The notes under the pieces: generated by a model
Told to the model about the DNA's origin: nothing
The model's input: the letters and a program-made list of their open reading frames with translations, nothing else
The model's database searches: none
Source: a virus
DNA length: 64,000 bases
IMG/VR virus record: IMGVR_UViG_3300042691_053605
Coordinates: 1-64,000 of that record
Reading direction: 5' to 3' (one strand)
In this document: one piece after another, positions 30,897-37,890 of the stretch
How the letters are laid out: each line of letters opens with the position of its first letter
How positions within the stretch are numbered: the first letter of the stretch is position 1
Translations under genes and position numbers: made by a program

Positions 30897-32426
30897 CTAG
30901 AATTGTACTTTATATAGCTTATAGGGGAATCCCTGTTCCTTATAGATCTTCATGCGGTCTTCACCGTGTTTCATTAAATAGTTTTTGTTTCTTGGAGAAA
31001 GCGAAAAGTCATCAACAAAATCAATGATATTTACCTTCTCTTTGCCTTCATATAAACGCATGCCTCGACCAATTGACTGGCGTACAATCTTTTCGCTCTT
31101 ATAGGATTCTACAAAGAAAACATTATGTATATTATTGATAGAAATACCGGTGGAAAAAGTTCCAAAAGAGGCAATCATAACTTTGTTGGTTCCTTCCTCC
31201 ATTCTCTTAATATAATCCTCGCGCAAATCCGGCGGGGTGCTGCCGTCCACATAAAATACCTCTTTGTCAACTGTATTTTCTCGAATGTAGTCATAAATTC
31301 TACGCCCGTATGCGTCTTTTACATTTTGAAAGAGCACCAGTGAATTTTTGGTAGTTTTACAAATAAAGTTACAAACATAGAGAAAACGCGGACGGTTTTC
31401 TACCACCATTCTCTTTTCAATTTCAAGGAGTTTAGCCCCATCAATATCGCCACTATTTTTCTGGTCGCGTAAGGCTTCCAGTTTTTCCCGTACGTCATGC
31501 GACATATAGTCCATCTGTACAATCTTTACCTGTATAGGTGTGGCGTATTTGTTTTCTGTTAAGAAAGATGCACTGATGTTATTTACCTGTGGACCCAGAT
31601 ATGCCTGAATGGTTAGAGCCTCTGTACTGCCATTTTGTAACATGGTTCCAGACAGACCTACCGCATAGGTAGCGTCCATACAGTTTACCAGGATTTTCTT
31701 AATGGAACTTGCATTTGTATGATGAGCCTCATCTACAAGTACTGCATCAATTCCTTCAAAGAAGTGGAGTTCTCTTTTTACCAAGGACTGATAAGTACCA
31801 ATAATTAGTTCTACCTCTTTCTTGGTTTTATCTGTACCACCGTGTATTAATTGGGTGATAAAGTCCATTTTCTTGTTATTGTAGAGCTCAAAGTCCTCAT
31901 TTGTTTGTAATATCAAATTGGTATTTGGAACTACAATCATCAAACGGTTTGCCTTTTTTCGGTCAATCATATAGGCAAACAGCATAAACATAATCAGAGT
32001 TTTACCTGCTGATGTTGCAATTTCACTGATGTTTCGGCGGTACTTTAAGATTGGTATGCACGCATCAATTTGATAATCGCGAGGCTTAATTTTTGGATGA
32101 TCACTAAAGAAATCAGAGACCCATCCGCGAAAGTCGGCTTCATCAAATTCATGATCTATAACTTCATTGAATCCAGCAACTTCTAATTTGAAATGATATT
32201 TATCACAGACCTGGTTGAGTTCATTCCATAGTCCTACGGGTATACGATTGTATCGGTCAATAAAAGATATGTAACCATCCCATACGCGTTTTTTCACTAG
32301 CGGATGGAACCTCCAGTTACTGATGCGTTTTTTGAATGAATGACGGATTTGATCCATCTCCAACTCATTAGCATCAGTGATCTGAATAAACCTCTTATCC
32401 GGCGTTATTTCAGCTTTCACTTGCAT
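30897..32426 (-). CDS. uvsW: UvsW-like DNA/RNA helicase
   Basis: A 509-residue SF2 helicase, nearly the same length as T4 UvsW (503). Walker A ATSAGKT is at 137-143, and the DEAH box (DEAH 232-235) follows VLV. Later motifs include GLSGTM and the C-terminal QSIGRGMR, typical motif VI. The first 90 residues form the UvsW-type double-stranded nucleic-acid-binding domain. UvsW unwinds branched DNA and R-loops, ending origin-dependent replication in T4. It overlaps the nuclease gene upstream by 17 nt. Confidence 0.93.
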   Translation of the reverse strand: MQVKAEITPDKRFIQITDANELEMDQIRHSFKKRISNWRFHPLVKKRVWDGYISFIDRYNRIPVGLWNELNQVCDKYHFKLEVAGFNEVIDHEFDEADFRGWVSDFFSDHPKIKPRDYQIDACIPILKYRRNISEIATSAGKTLIMFMLFAYMIDRKKANRLMIVVPNTNLILQTNEDFELYNNKKMDFITQLIHGGTDKTKKEVELIIGTYQSLVKRELHFFEGIDAVLVDEAHHTNASSIKKILVNCMDATYAVGLSGTMLQNGSTEALTIQAYLGPQVNNISASFLTENKYATPIQVKIVQMDYMSHDVREKLEALRDQKNSGDIDGAKLLEIEKRMVVENRPRFLYVCNFICKTTKNSLVLFQNVKDAYGRRIYDYIRENTVDKEVFYVDGSTPPDLREDYIKRMEEGTNKVMIASFGTFSTGISINNIHNVFFVESYKSEKIVRQSIGRGMRLYEGKEKVNIIDFVDDFSLSPRNKNYLMKHGEDRMKIYKEQGFPYKLYKVQF

Positions 32427-33204
32427 TAGAGTTATTTTTAAGAGTTTTAAGGTACTCGATTATTGGTTTTTTATTCCAATTTTTATGATAGTTTTCGCAA
32501 AGTTCCGAAAATTGTTTCTTTGCTATTTCTAAGTCTTCATCTTCTAAAATAATTGCCTGAATTCCACCTGGGTGAGCAATCCAGACCTCGGCGCGCTTTA
32601 CGTGTCTACCAGTTCTCTCCTCGTAGGCAATAGAATACGCGCCTAATTGTTTTTTGTACTTGGAAATTTGATCCTCTCCGCGAGGTGAACTTGCGCTCTT
32701 AAAATCTCCAAGAATATCTCCAGTTGGAGTTTCCTCTGCATCAATATAACCAAAATCCGCAGTTCCTGCAAACCCAAACTGGTGAGACCATAAGAACTTT
32801 TCAGAAAAGATTGGTTTTTTCATCTGTTCAAACAAGGAGGATTCCAACATATTGTAAAAGAGATCTCGCCCTTTTGCAATAGTTGCATCATCAAATTTTC
32901 CTGCCAAATCTTTTGCAGTTTTTTTCTGTGCATAAAGCAAACACTCGTCAGACTTTCCTCGATAGCCTATACACACCAAATAGTTTTCCAAAAAAGTGTG
33001 CATAACAGTACCGCGGTCCGCGGCTTTTCTTGATATTTTTGCCAGTTCCTCTTCACCAATATCTGAGGCTAATTTTTCTAACCAAGGCGCGGGCTCGAAA
33101 GAGAGCACGGTTGTTACTGATGGATAGATGTTAATCTCATCTCCGGACTTTACCATGTAAACTCGACCGTGTGGAGTATCTACTCTTTTTATTTGTTGGT
33201 TCAT
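32410..33204 (-). CDS. RecB/Cas4-type PD-(D/E)XK nuclease
   Basis: A 264-residue nuclease. The RecB-family motif order is complete: RGTVMHTFLE with His69, AGTADFGYID (Asp150), LGDFKSAS (Asp167-x-Lys169), and KQLGAY (QxxxY, 186-190). Such proteins resect DNA ends or process recombination intermediates. The genes on both sides (uvsW and a uvsY-like gene), each overlapping it, support a role in phage recombination. No iron-sulfur cysteines are seen, unlike Cas4. Confidence 0.85.
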   Translation of the reverse strand: MNQQIKRVDTPHGRVYMVKSGDEINIYPSVTTVLSFEPAPWLEKLASDIGEEELAKISRKAADRGTVMHTFLENYLVCIGYRGKSDECLLYAQKKTAKDLAGKFDDATIAKGRDLFYNMLESSLFEQMKKPIFSEKFLWSHQFGFAGTADFGYIDAEETPTGDILGDFKSASSPRGEDQISKYKKQLGAYSIAYEERTGRHVKRAEVWIAHPGGIQAIILEDEDLEIAKKQFSELCENYHKNWNKKPIIEYLKTLKNNSNASES

Positions 33205-33668
33205 CCTCTTCTGTATTCTTCCAGGGCTATTCGGTGTTTAACACCATAGGATATAGTATCAATGCTTCTAAGAGTTTCTCTCATAAATTCAAGGTGGTTC
33301 TGCAAGATTTCTCTTCGTTCCACTAAATCTGCAAGATCCACATCAATAAACAGCATTTTAGGATCCTTATCTAGCCGTAGATCGTAATTTTGAGTGTAGT
33401 GTAAAAATCGCTCGCGTTTCCGTTCCCGGTAAATTCGATTGACTTTTGAAGAATGAGCTACAAGTTCATGTACATATTCACCAGCGATTTGTCTCTGTGA
33501 ATAGAGGTCAGTTAGCATTTCTGCTACATCATATATGTTTCTCAGTCTTTCTGATAGAGACTGTACAACTTCTGACCACTTTTCTCGCTCTTTTGAAAAA
33601 CGTACGTATAACGCATCATTTTTAGAAGAGGTTTCCATTTCCTGTGTCCTTTCTTCTGACATACACAT
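33201..33668 (-). CDS. uvsY: UvsY-like recombination mediator (probable)
   Basis: A 155-residue helical protein of the right length (T4 UvsY is 137). The central part (LFIDVDLADLVERREILQNHLEFMRETLRSIDTI) and the C-terminus (SYGVKHRIALEEYRRG) resemble UvsY's closing G-[FY]-x-IKH...G pattern. UvsY loads UvsX on gp32-coated DNA. It is next to uvsW, gp32 and primase, which supports the assignment, but the sequence evidence is thin. Met3 is an alternative start. Confidence 0.5.
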   Translation of the reverse strand: MCMSEERTQEMETSSKNDALYVRFSKEREKWSEVVQSLSERLRNIYDVAEMLTDLYSQRQIAGEYVHELVAHSSKVNRIYRERKRERFLHYTQNYDLRLDKDPKMLFIDVDLADLVERREILQNHLEFMRETLRSIDTISYGVKHRIALEEYRRG

Positions 33669-33876
33669 TTATTTTAGTGTCTGACTTCTTCTTCGGGGCT
33701 GTCGCCTCAAATTGAGTCAGAGTATTTATTTCAGGCAAATCTGTGTTGAAACTAGCTATGCCTTTGAGTTTTTCTGGTACTTCTAACCATAAATCATCAG
33801 ATCCAATATGCGTCGTATCCGTTGGTTGAGAAGTAATCTCCGAATCTTGGTAGTTCAATTCCTTTTCTTTTTGCAT
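33622..33876 (-). CDS. Small hypothetical protein overlapping primase and the UvsY-like gene
   Basis: An 84-residue frame that overlaps the primase end by 80 nt and the next start by 47 nt. It is acidic with a basic C-terminus (KKKSDTKINVYVRRKD). It fills the only gap between two genes in the operon, so it is probably real, but its start could be later. Function unknown. Confidence 0.5.
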   Translation of the reverse strand: MQKEKELNYQDSEITSQPTDTTHIGSDDLWLEVPEKLKGIASFNTDLPEINTLTQFEATAPKKKSDTKINVYVRRKDTGNGNLF

Positions 33877-34882
33877 ATATTAATAGGTCAGATAGGTCCA
33901 ATTTCTTATTAGGAGACTGTTCAATACCCGCGGCTTGCAGGTACTTTTTCCATAAGAAAACAGGATATCCTTCCTCAATTTTTTTCATAGCGGCCTCGCG
34001 ACCAGCAATATCATAATCATACATATACCGAAGCTTACCCATTTCCAGTGGAAAGTCATTTTTAGAGGAACATGTTGCAACCGCGTTCTTAAATAGGAAA
34101 CTATCAAGAGGTCCTTCGAACACCGTTATGGGCATCTTAAAGTCCAGATTAAGTATACCAAATGAAATTGATATCTTGTCAATCTCGATCACCTCTGCGG
34201 TTGGTTGTACACCTAAATCTTCATAGATACGGGAAAGTTTCCAGGTCATATATTTTGGCTTTGACTTGAAATTTCTAATTTGAAAGCCAAGAACCTTTTC
34301 TGTACCAGGAATGATATGATATATGTAGAGTTTTTCAGATTCTGCATCCCAAGAAAACTTGGTAAATTCCGGTTGTAGCCTTTTCTTTAGGTAACTGAAA
34401 ATACGGCTGTGATCAATTGGAGATGCGCCATAAAATTCATCCAGTTTTTGACGATCAAACGATACCCGTTCCAGGACACCGCGATCTAAAAAAACAAAAG
34501 GATCAATCTTTTTGGTAGTAAAAGAAGTTTCGGTTTGCTGACTGTTTACATATACAATTTCATCGGTATCAAGTCTTTTTGAAAAGTCTTTTAATATACC
34601 GTTAATTGTACGATGTTTTCCACAGTTATAGCAGTGATAACCGTAATTTTGTAAGTAGAGATTTCCGCGCTTTTTGTGAAGGTCACTATAAGAATCTCCG
34701 CAATACGGGCAGGCAAAATTAAACCTACCTATTTTTTCCGATATTCTCCTCTTCTCCTGCTCAGGAAAGCGCGAGTCCAGTATTTCTTGTAGAAGATTCT
34801 TAATCTTTTCATTCAGTTCCGCTGGAACGACTTCCTTTGATTCAAAAGAAAAGGAGAATGAGTCAAACCCATTCTCCTTCAT
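33797..34882 (-). CDS. 61: gp61-like DNA primase
   Basis: A 361-residue DnaG-family primase, close to T4 gp61 (342). The N-terminal zinc ribbon uses Cys58, Cys61, Cys84 and Cys87 (CPYC...CYNC). The TOPRIM catalytic region shows TVFEGPLDSFLF (Glu) and YMYDYDIAGREAAM (Asp-x-Asp). It synthesises RNA primers on the lagging strand with the gp41 helicase, which is not in the window. It lies 12 nt downstream of gene 32. Confidence 0.9.
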   Translation of the reverse strand: MKENGFDSFSFSFESKEVVPAELNEKIKNLLQEILDSRFPEQEKRRISEKIGRFNFACPYCGDSYSDLHKKRGNLYLQNYGYHCYNCGKHRTINGILKDFSKRLDTDEIVYVNSQQTETSFTTKKIDPFVFLDRGVLERVSFDRQKLDEFYGASPIDHSRIFSYLKKRLQPEFTKFSWDAESEKLYIYHIIPGTEKVLGFQIRNFKSKPKYMTWKLSRIYEDLGVQPTAEVIEIDKISISFGILNLDFKMPITVFEGPLDSFLFKNAVATCSSKNDFPLEMGKLRYMYDYDIAGREAAMKKIEEGYPVFLWKKYLQAAGIEQSPNKKLDLSDLLIYAKRKGIELPRFGDYFSTNGYDAYWI

Positions 34883-34894
34883 ATGTAGAAACGA

Positions 34895-35836
34895 TTAGAT
34901 TGAATCGAACAATTCGTCATCGAATGATTTAGAATCAAATTCATCAAGATTCAAATCATCCAATCCACCGCCAGATACTGTAGGTAGAGGATCATGCGAT
35001 ACCGCGGGTTTAGAAGCGGCTGGCGCAGGTGTAGAAGCAGGAGCAGCAGAAACCTGCTCGCGATTAGACTTTTCAGCAGAAGCCACCATTCTTCCACCAG
35101 GTACTGTGTTACGAATTACTTCGTTTACAAAATCCTCGGTGTTGTTATCCCACTCTTGGTAATCATACATTCCCAAATCAGGAGATTCTTCCAAGAAGGC
35201 CTTGATTTTACCCATGTCTTCTTGAGACTTTTGCATTTCAGTACCATTAATAGAGATTGGAACTCTTTCATCCAAGAAACGACAGTTGTCATAGTTATTG
35301 TAACCAGCAACTTTTGTAATGTGTACAAGGAATGGTTTTCCTTCAAACAAATCGAATGGAATGTGTGGTTTTCCAAACTCGGGCTTCATTTCAGCCTGCA
35401 ATTTGTTGAAGATTTTAATACCGTAAGGCCATACCATAATTTTGCCTACGTTCTCAGGAGCGTTATCATCCTTGATGATTTGTACAAGTGATGCGAAACG
35501 CTGACGGCGAGAGAAGTTTTCCGCCATTTTTTGTTCTGCCACTGAGTCGGATTTTTTGAACTTCCAGAACATGTCCTGAAGAACCGATTTTTTTCCAACA
35601 GTGGAAGGACAGTCGACCATTTTGGCCTCATCATTAGCAGGATTAACTAACCAGCAAGACCATTTTTTCATAATGGATTTCTTGGGATCTTTGTGATACG
35701 GTAAAAAGCGTACTACTGCTTTGTAAACACCGTCTCTACCGGAATTTGCATCAGGCTTAAAGATTGAGGTTGGTTTCCTTTCTTCTGCTTTGAAGTCGTC
35801 GACTGAAAGATTGAAGATGTCATTTAGATTTTCCAT
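34895..35836 (-). CDS. 32: gp32-like single-stranded DNA-binding protein
   Basis: A 313-residue protein, close to T4 gp32 (301). It has an OB-type core (VYKAVVRFLPYHKDPKKS, then WSCWLVNP, then LVQIIKDDNAPENVGKIMVW and KPFLVHITKVAGYNNYDNC). An Ala/Pro-rich linker follows, and the C-terminal tail GLDDLNLDEFDSKSFDDEL is strongly acidic, as needed to recruit partners. The His-Cys3 zinc cluster of T4 gp32 is not conserved. The leader contains CCTAAAAA-type repeats, suggesting autogenous control. Confidence 0.88.
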   Translation of the reverse strand: MENLNDIFNLSVDDFKAEERKPTSIFKPDANSGRDGVYKAVVRFLPYHKDPKKSIMKKWSCWLVNPANDEAKMVDCPSTVGKKSVLQDMFWKFKKSDSVAEQKMAENFSRRQRFASLVQIIKDDNAPENVGKIMVWPYGIKIFNKLQAEMKPEFGKPHIPFDLFEGKPFLVHITKVAGYNNYDNCRFLDERVPISINGTEMQKSQEDMGKIKAFLEESPDLGMYDYQEWDNNTEDFVNEVIRNTVPGGRMVASAEKSNREQVSAAPASTPAPAASKPAVSHDPLPTVSGGGLDDLNLDEFDSKSFDDELFDSI

Positions 35837-35840
35837 AAAC

Positions 35841-35881
35841 TTTTAGATTTTTTAGGTTGTTTTTAGGGTTTATTTTTAGGG
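35841..35881 (-). promoter_or_regulatory. Tandem CTAAAAA repeats in the gene 32 leader
   Basis: On the minus strand, just upstream of the gene 32 ATG, four CTAAAA(A) units follow each other: CCCTAAAAAT, ACCCTAAAAA, ACCTAAAAAA and TCTAAAAG. The region is A-rich and unlikely to fold. In T4, gp32 binds an unstructured A/U-rich leader of its own mRNA to repress translation. This may be the equivalent operator. Confidence 0.5.
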
Positions 35882-35892
35882 ACTTAATTACA

Positions 35893-35904
35893 GCTTATAT
35901 ACTC
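35893..35904 (-). promoter_or_regulatory. Possible promoter element for gene 32
   Basis: Minus-strand GAGTATATAAGC lies shortly after the upstream stop, about 57 nt before the gene 32 ATG. It shares AGTATATAAG with a site at 23947-23960. Weak. Confidence 0.3.
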
Positions 35905-35906
35905 TT

Positions 35907-36182
35907 TTAGGAAATAGTTTTCTGAGATGTTACATCAGATGCATAGGACGTGGCGGCTCTTTTTAGATCAATAATGGATTCGCCGGTTTCCTCCGCTAGT
36001 TTTTCAAAAAATTGATTCTCTTTTTCACGAAGGCTGGTTAGCATTTCACTAAACATGCCTTGTCTTTTTAACATAGACTGAATTTCATTTTCTAGTTTTG
36101 AAACTTCAGCATACGCAAAATCGTACTTCTCCATGAAGTCACGAATTTTTTCTTTATCGATTGCTCTTAATTGGTAGCTCAT
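35907..36182 (-). CDS. Small coiled-coil protein upstream of gene 32
   Basis: A 91-residue protein starting MSYQLRAIDKEKIRDF. A longer frame begins at 36281 but would run through the upstream 59-residue gene, so the ATG at 36180-36182 is preferred. The sequence is a continuous coiled coil (YAEVSKLENEIQSMLKRQGM, then LREKENQFFEKLAEE). Function unknown. Confidence 0.65.
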   Translation of the reverse strand: MSYQLRAIDKEKIRDFMEKYDFAYAEVSKLENEIQSMLKRQGMFSEMLTSLREKENQFFEKLAEETGESIIDLKRAATSYASDVTSQKTIS

Positions 36183-36333
36183 TGATTTCGTATATTTCGT
36201 TAAATTGTTCTGGTTCCAGATTTTTTTGCGTAATAAACAGCTTAAAAGCTTCATCATAGGAATGAGCTTTAAGTTTTCCAATAGGCTCCTTGATAGGATC
36301 TGACTTTGAATAAAAAAAGTAGGTTTTTTCCAT
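36154..36333 (-). CDS. Small hypothetical protein (59 residues)
   Basis: A 59-residue frame, ATG at 36331-36333 and stop at 36154-36156, overlapping the next gene's start by 29 nt. It reads MEKTYFFYSKSDPIKEP and contains SYDEAFKLFIT. Its ATG is 3 nt after a class A TATAAAAT element, which would make the mRNA almost leaderless. Its own start codon, the overlap, and a codon-like composition support it. Function unknown. Confidence 0.55.
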   Translation of the reverse strand: MEKTYFFYSKSDPIKEPIGKLKAHSYDEAFKLFITQKNLEPEQFNEIYEINELPIKSNR

Positions 36334-36336
36334 TTG

Positions 36337-36366
36337 ATTTTATATTCACGGTTTTATTAAAGTTTT
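36337..36366 (-). promoter_or_regulatory. Class A promoter-like site downstream of ruvC-like gene
   Basis: Minus-strand AAAACTTT, 14 nt, TATAAAAT, with 18 nt (GTGAATATAAAATCAAAT) identical to the clamp site. It overlaps the last codons of the RuvC-like gene (stop TGA inside GTGAATAT) and abuts the start of the 59-residue gene. Confidence 0.55.
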
Positions 36367-36987
36367 CTCTAGAGTTTTTGCAATCCAATAAGAATCCACA
36401 ATATCGTCAACGGGTTTTAGCCAGGCTCCGCGTTTTGTTTGAAATTCTGCTGGATGGTTTCTTAAAGAAGTTGCAAATTCAGAGTCACAGTCAGAATCAA
36501 TAAACGCCTGAATCATTTGTTCCTTTTTGAAATTTCCTTTTCCCGCAGTTGCTTTAATAGTCATAGGCGAGAAGAACCATAATTGTTCTACACCTATTTC
36601 GCAGTCTTCTAATAAAAAAGATCTCAGCAACCATTGGTAGCCACTAATCTGTGCTAATCGGTTTCCACTAGATCCAAATGAAAAGCCTTCGATTGCAATA
36701 CGATCCTCTTCAGAAAAAGAGTATTCACTTAACATTTTTGAAACGCTACGTGTTTGCATTAAGGCATCGGTAATTGATGATCTCTCACGTTCGGTAAGCA
36801 GCGCTGTTTTTTTCAACGCGGGCTCATCGGGCAAGGCAATCACATTTACACCGTTATCTTTTAGTGTAAGAAAAAAGTCTTCTTTTGCAACGCTATTTCT
36901 GGCAAATGTATAAAAGCGCCATTCACCGGAATTGGTAAGTAGAGTAACCGCAGGAGACTTTATGCTAAAGTCAATTCCTACCGTCAT
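36346..36987 (-). CDS. RuvC-like Holliday junction resolvase
   Basis: A 213-residue RNase H-fold nuclease. The start VGIDFSIKSPAV carries catalytic Asp6; IAIEGFSFG has Glu100; and PVDDIVDSYWIAK supplies Asp195/Asp198 (the DxxDAxxxA element of RuvC). This is the RuvC type rather than T4's endonuclease VII (gp49). It would resolve four-way junctions before DNA packaging. Its start overlaps the upstream gene by 4 nt. Confidence 0.78.
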   Translation of the reverse strand: MTVGIDFSIKSPAVTLLTNSGEWRFYTFARNSVAKEDFFLTLKDNGVNVIALPDEPALKKTALLTERERSSITDALMQTRSVSKMLSEYSFSEEDRIAIEGFSFGSSGNRLAQISGYQWLLRSFLLEDCEIGVEQLWFFSPMTIKATAGKGNFKKEQMIQAFIDSDCDSEFATSLRNHPAEFQTKRGAWLKPVDDIVDSYWIAKTLEKTLIKP

Positions 36988-37310
36988 TTTGTTATACTTT
37001 TAGCGACAGCGGCGCCTAATGCAGTAGATACAAGACGTGATGTAAACATATCATATAATATGCCTTTTTCCACACCCAGTGCATTGGCGATAATTTTTCC
37101 AATAGTAGGGCCGATAATAAAACCAGCAGCTCCACCAATAATAGAGGCAAGAATGCCTTCGTTAATTCCTTCAATACCGTGAATTTCCACAGCCTCTTTT
37201 AGTTCTCTGTAAATTCTTTCGGCTTCACTTTTTTCTGACTCGGTTAGGAATGTAAGATCTACGCTTTCTTCTAGTAGTTGTACGTTTTTTGCTTCGTTGA
37301 AAGTTTTCAT
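36984..37310 (-). CDS. Tagged protein with glycine-zipper membrane helix
   Basis: A 108-residue protein. The start MKTFNEAKNVQLLEE, then Ser, is tag-like. After an acidic helix there is a glycine-rich hydrophobic stretch (GILASIIGGAAGFIIGPTIG, about residues 52-71), a membrane-inserting glycine zipper. A second hydrophobic helix follows (STALGAAVAKSI). It may be an internal virion protein that enters the host membrane on injection, or a holin-like protein. A class C site precedes it. Confidence 0.62.
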   Translation of the reverse strand: MKTFNEAKNVQLLEESVDLTFLTESEKSEAERIYRELKEAVEIHGIEGINEGILASIIGGAAGFIIGPTIGKIIANALGVEKGILYDMFTSRLVSTALGAAVAKSITK

Positions 37311-37330
37311 AGTTTCAATTTGTTTTCTAA

Positions 37331-37341
37331 TCTATATATCT
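37331..37341 (-). promoter_or_regulatory. Class C promoter-like site
   Basis: Minus-strand AGATATATAGA directly after the stop of the 181-residue structural gene and 20 nt before the start of the glycine-zipper gene. Confidence 0.4.
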
Positions 37342-37887
37342 TTATTGTAATCTCTTCATTATACGGATGTAGTTGTACTTTAGATTAACTGAGAAATTTC
37401 TGAACTCAGCAGTATTTGAAGCGTAATTTAATTCCAATTCGGAAATTCCGGTCATGGTAATTTGTTGGAAATTAATAGCCACAAATTCAAACCCAGTTTG
37501 ATCTAAAAAAGAAACTGTAAGTTCTGGCAAATACTTCTCTTTGTTATCCAAGTCCCAATACGCAAACATCTGATCAAAGAAAATCCAGTAGTTAATCCAG
37601 CCTTCATATGATTTTAGACTAAGCGTAATTGAACGATCTAAATACCTCTCAATTCTTTTACCGCCTTTTGCAGTTACGGGTTCTTCATATAGTACCTGTT
37701 CTACCGTTTCTGCGTTTAGCGATGGAAAGGTTACCGCTTGAATACTTGCACTCATATAATCCGCTACACTTTCATAAGGCTGTGGCAAACGCTTCAAATA
37801 CGTGGTATACTTATCTACAATTGATGGATAAAAAAAGTTTTGCGGAAAGCGTATAACAAAATTGTTATTTTTACTATTGAGTATCAT
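37342..37887 (-). CDS. Tail-tube-like or baseplate structural protein
   Basis: A 181-residue protein at the end of the structural block. It is beta-rich: NFVIRFPQNFFYPSIV, ITLSLKSYEGWINYWIFFDQM, LPELTVSFLDQTGFEF, and a closing FRNFSVNLKYNYIRI strand. This pattern resembles the gp19/gp54 tail-tube fold of T4-like phages, which closes with an amphipathic strand pair. I cannot decide between a tube initiator and a baseplate part. It is 3 nt from its upstream neighbour. Confidence 0.5.
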   Translation of the reverse strand: MILNSKNNNFVIRFPQNFFYPSIVDKYTTYLKRLPQPYESVADYMSASIQAVTFPSLNAETVEQVLYEEPVTAKGGKRIERYLDRSITLSLKSYEGWINYWIFFDQMFAYWDLDNKEKYLPELTVSFLDQTGFEFVAINFQQITMTGISELELNYASNTAEFRNFSVNLKYNYIRIMKRLQ

Positions 37888-37890
37888 GTA

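Noticed and set aside
33201-33668. Late sigma factor gp55 or gp33 as the identity of this protein
   Set aside because: No sigma region 2 helix or -10 recognition motif is visible, and the C-terminal pattern fits UvsY better.
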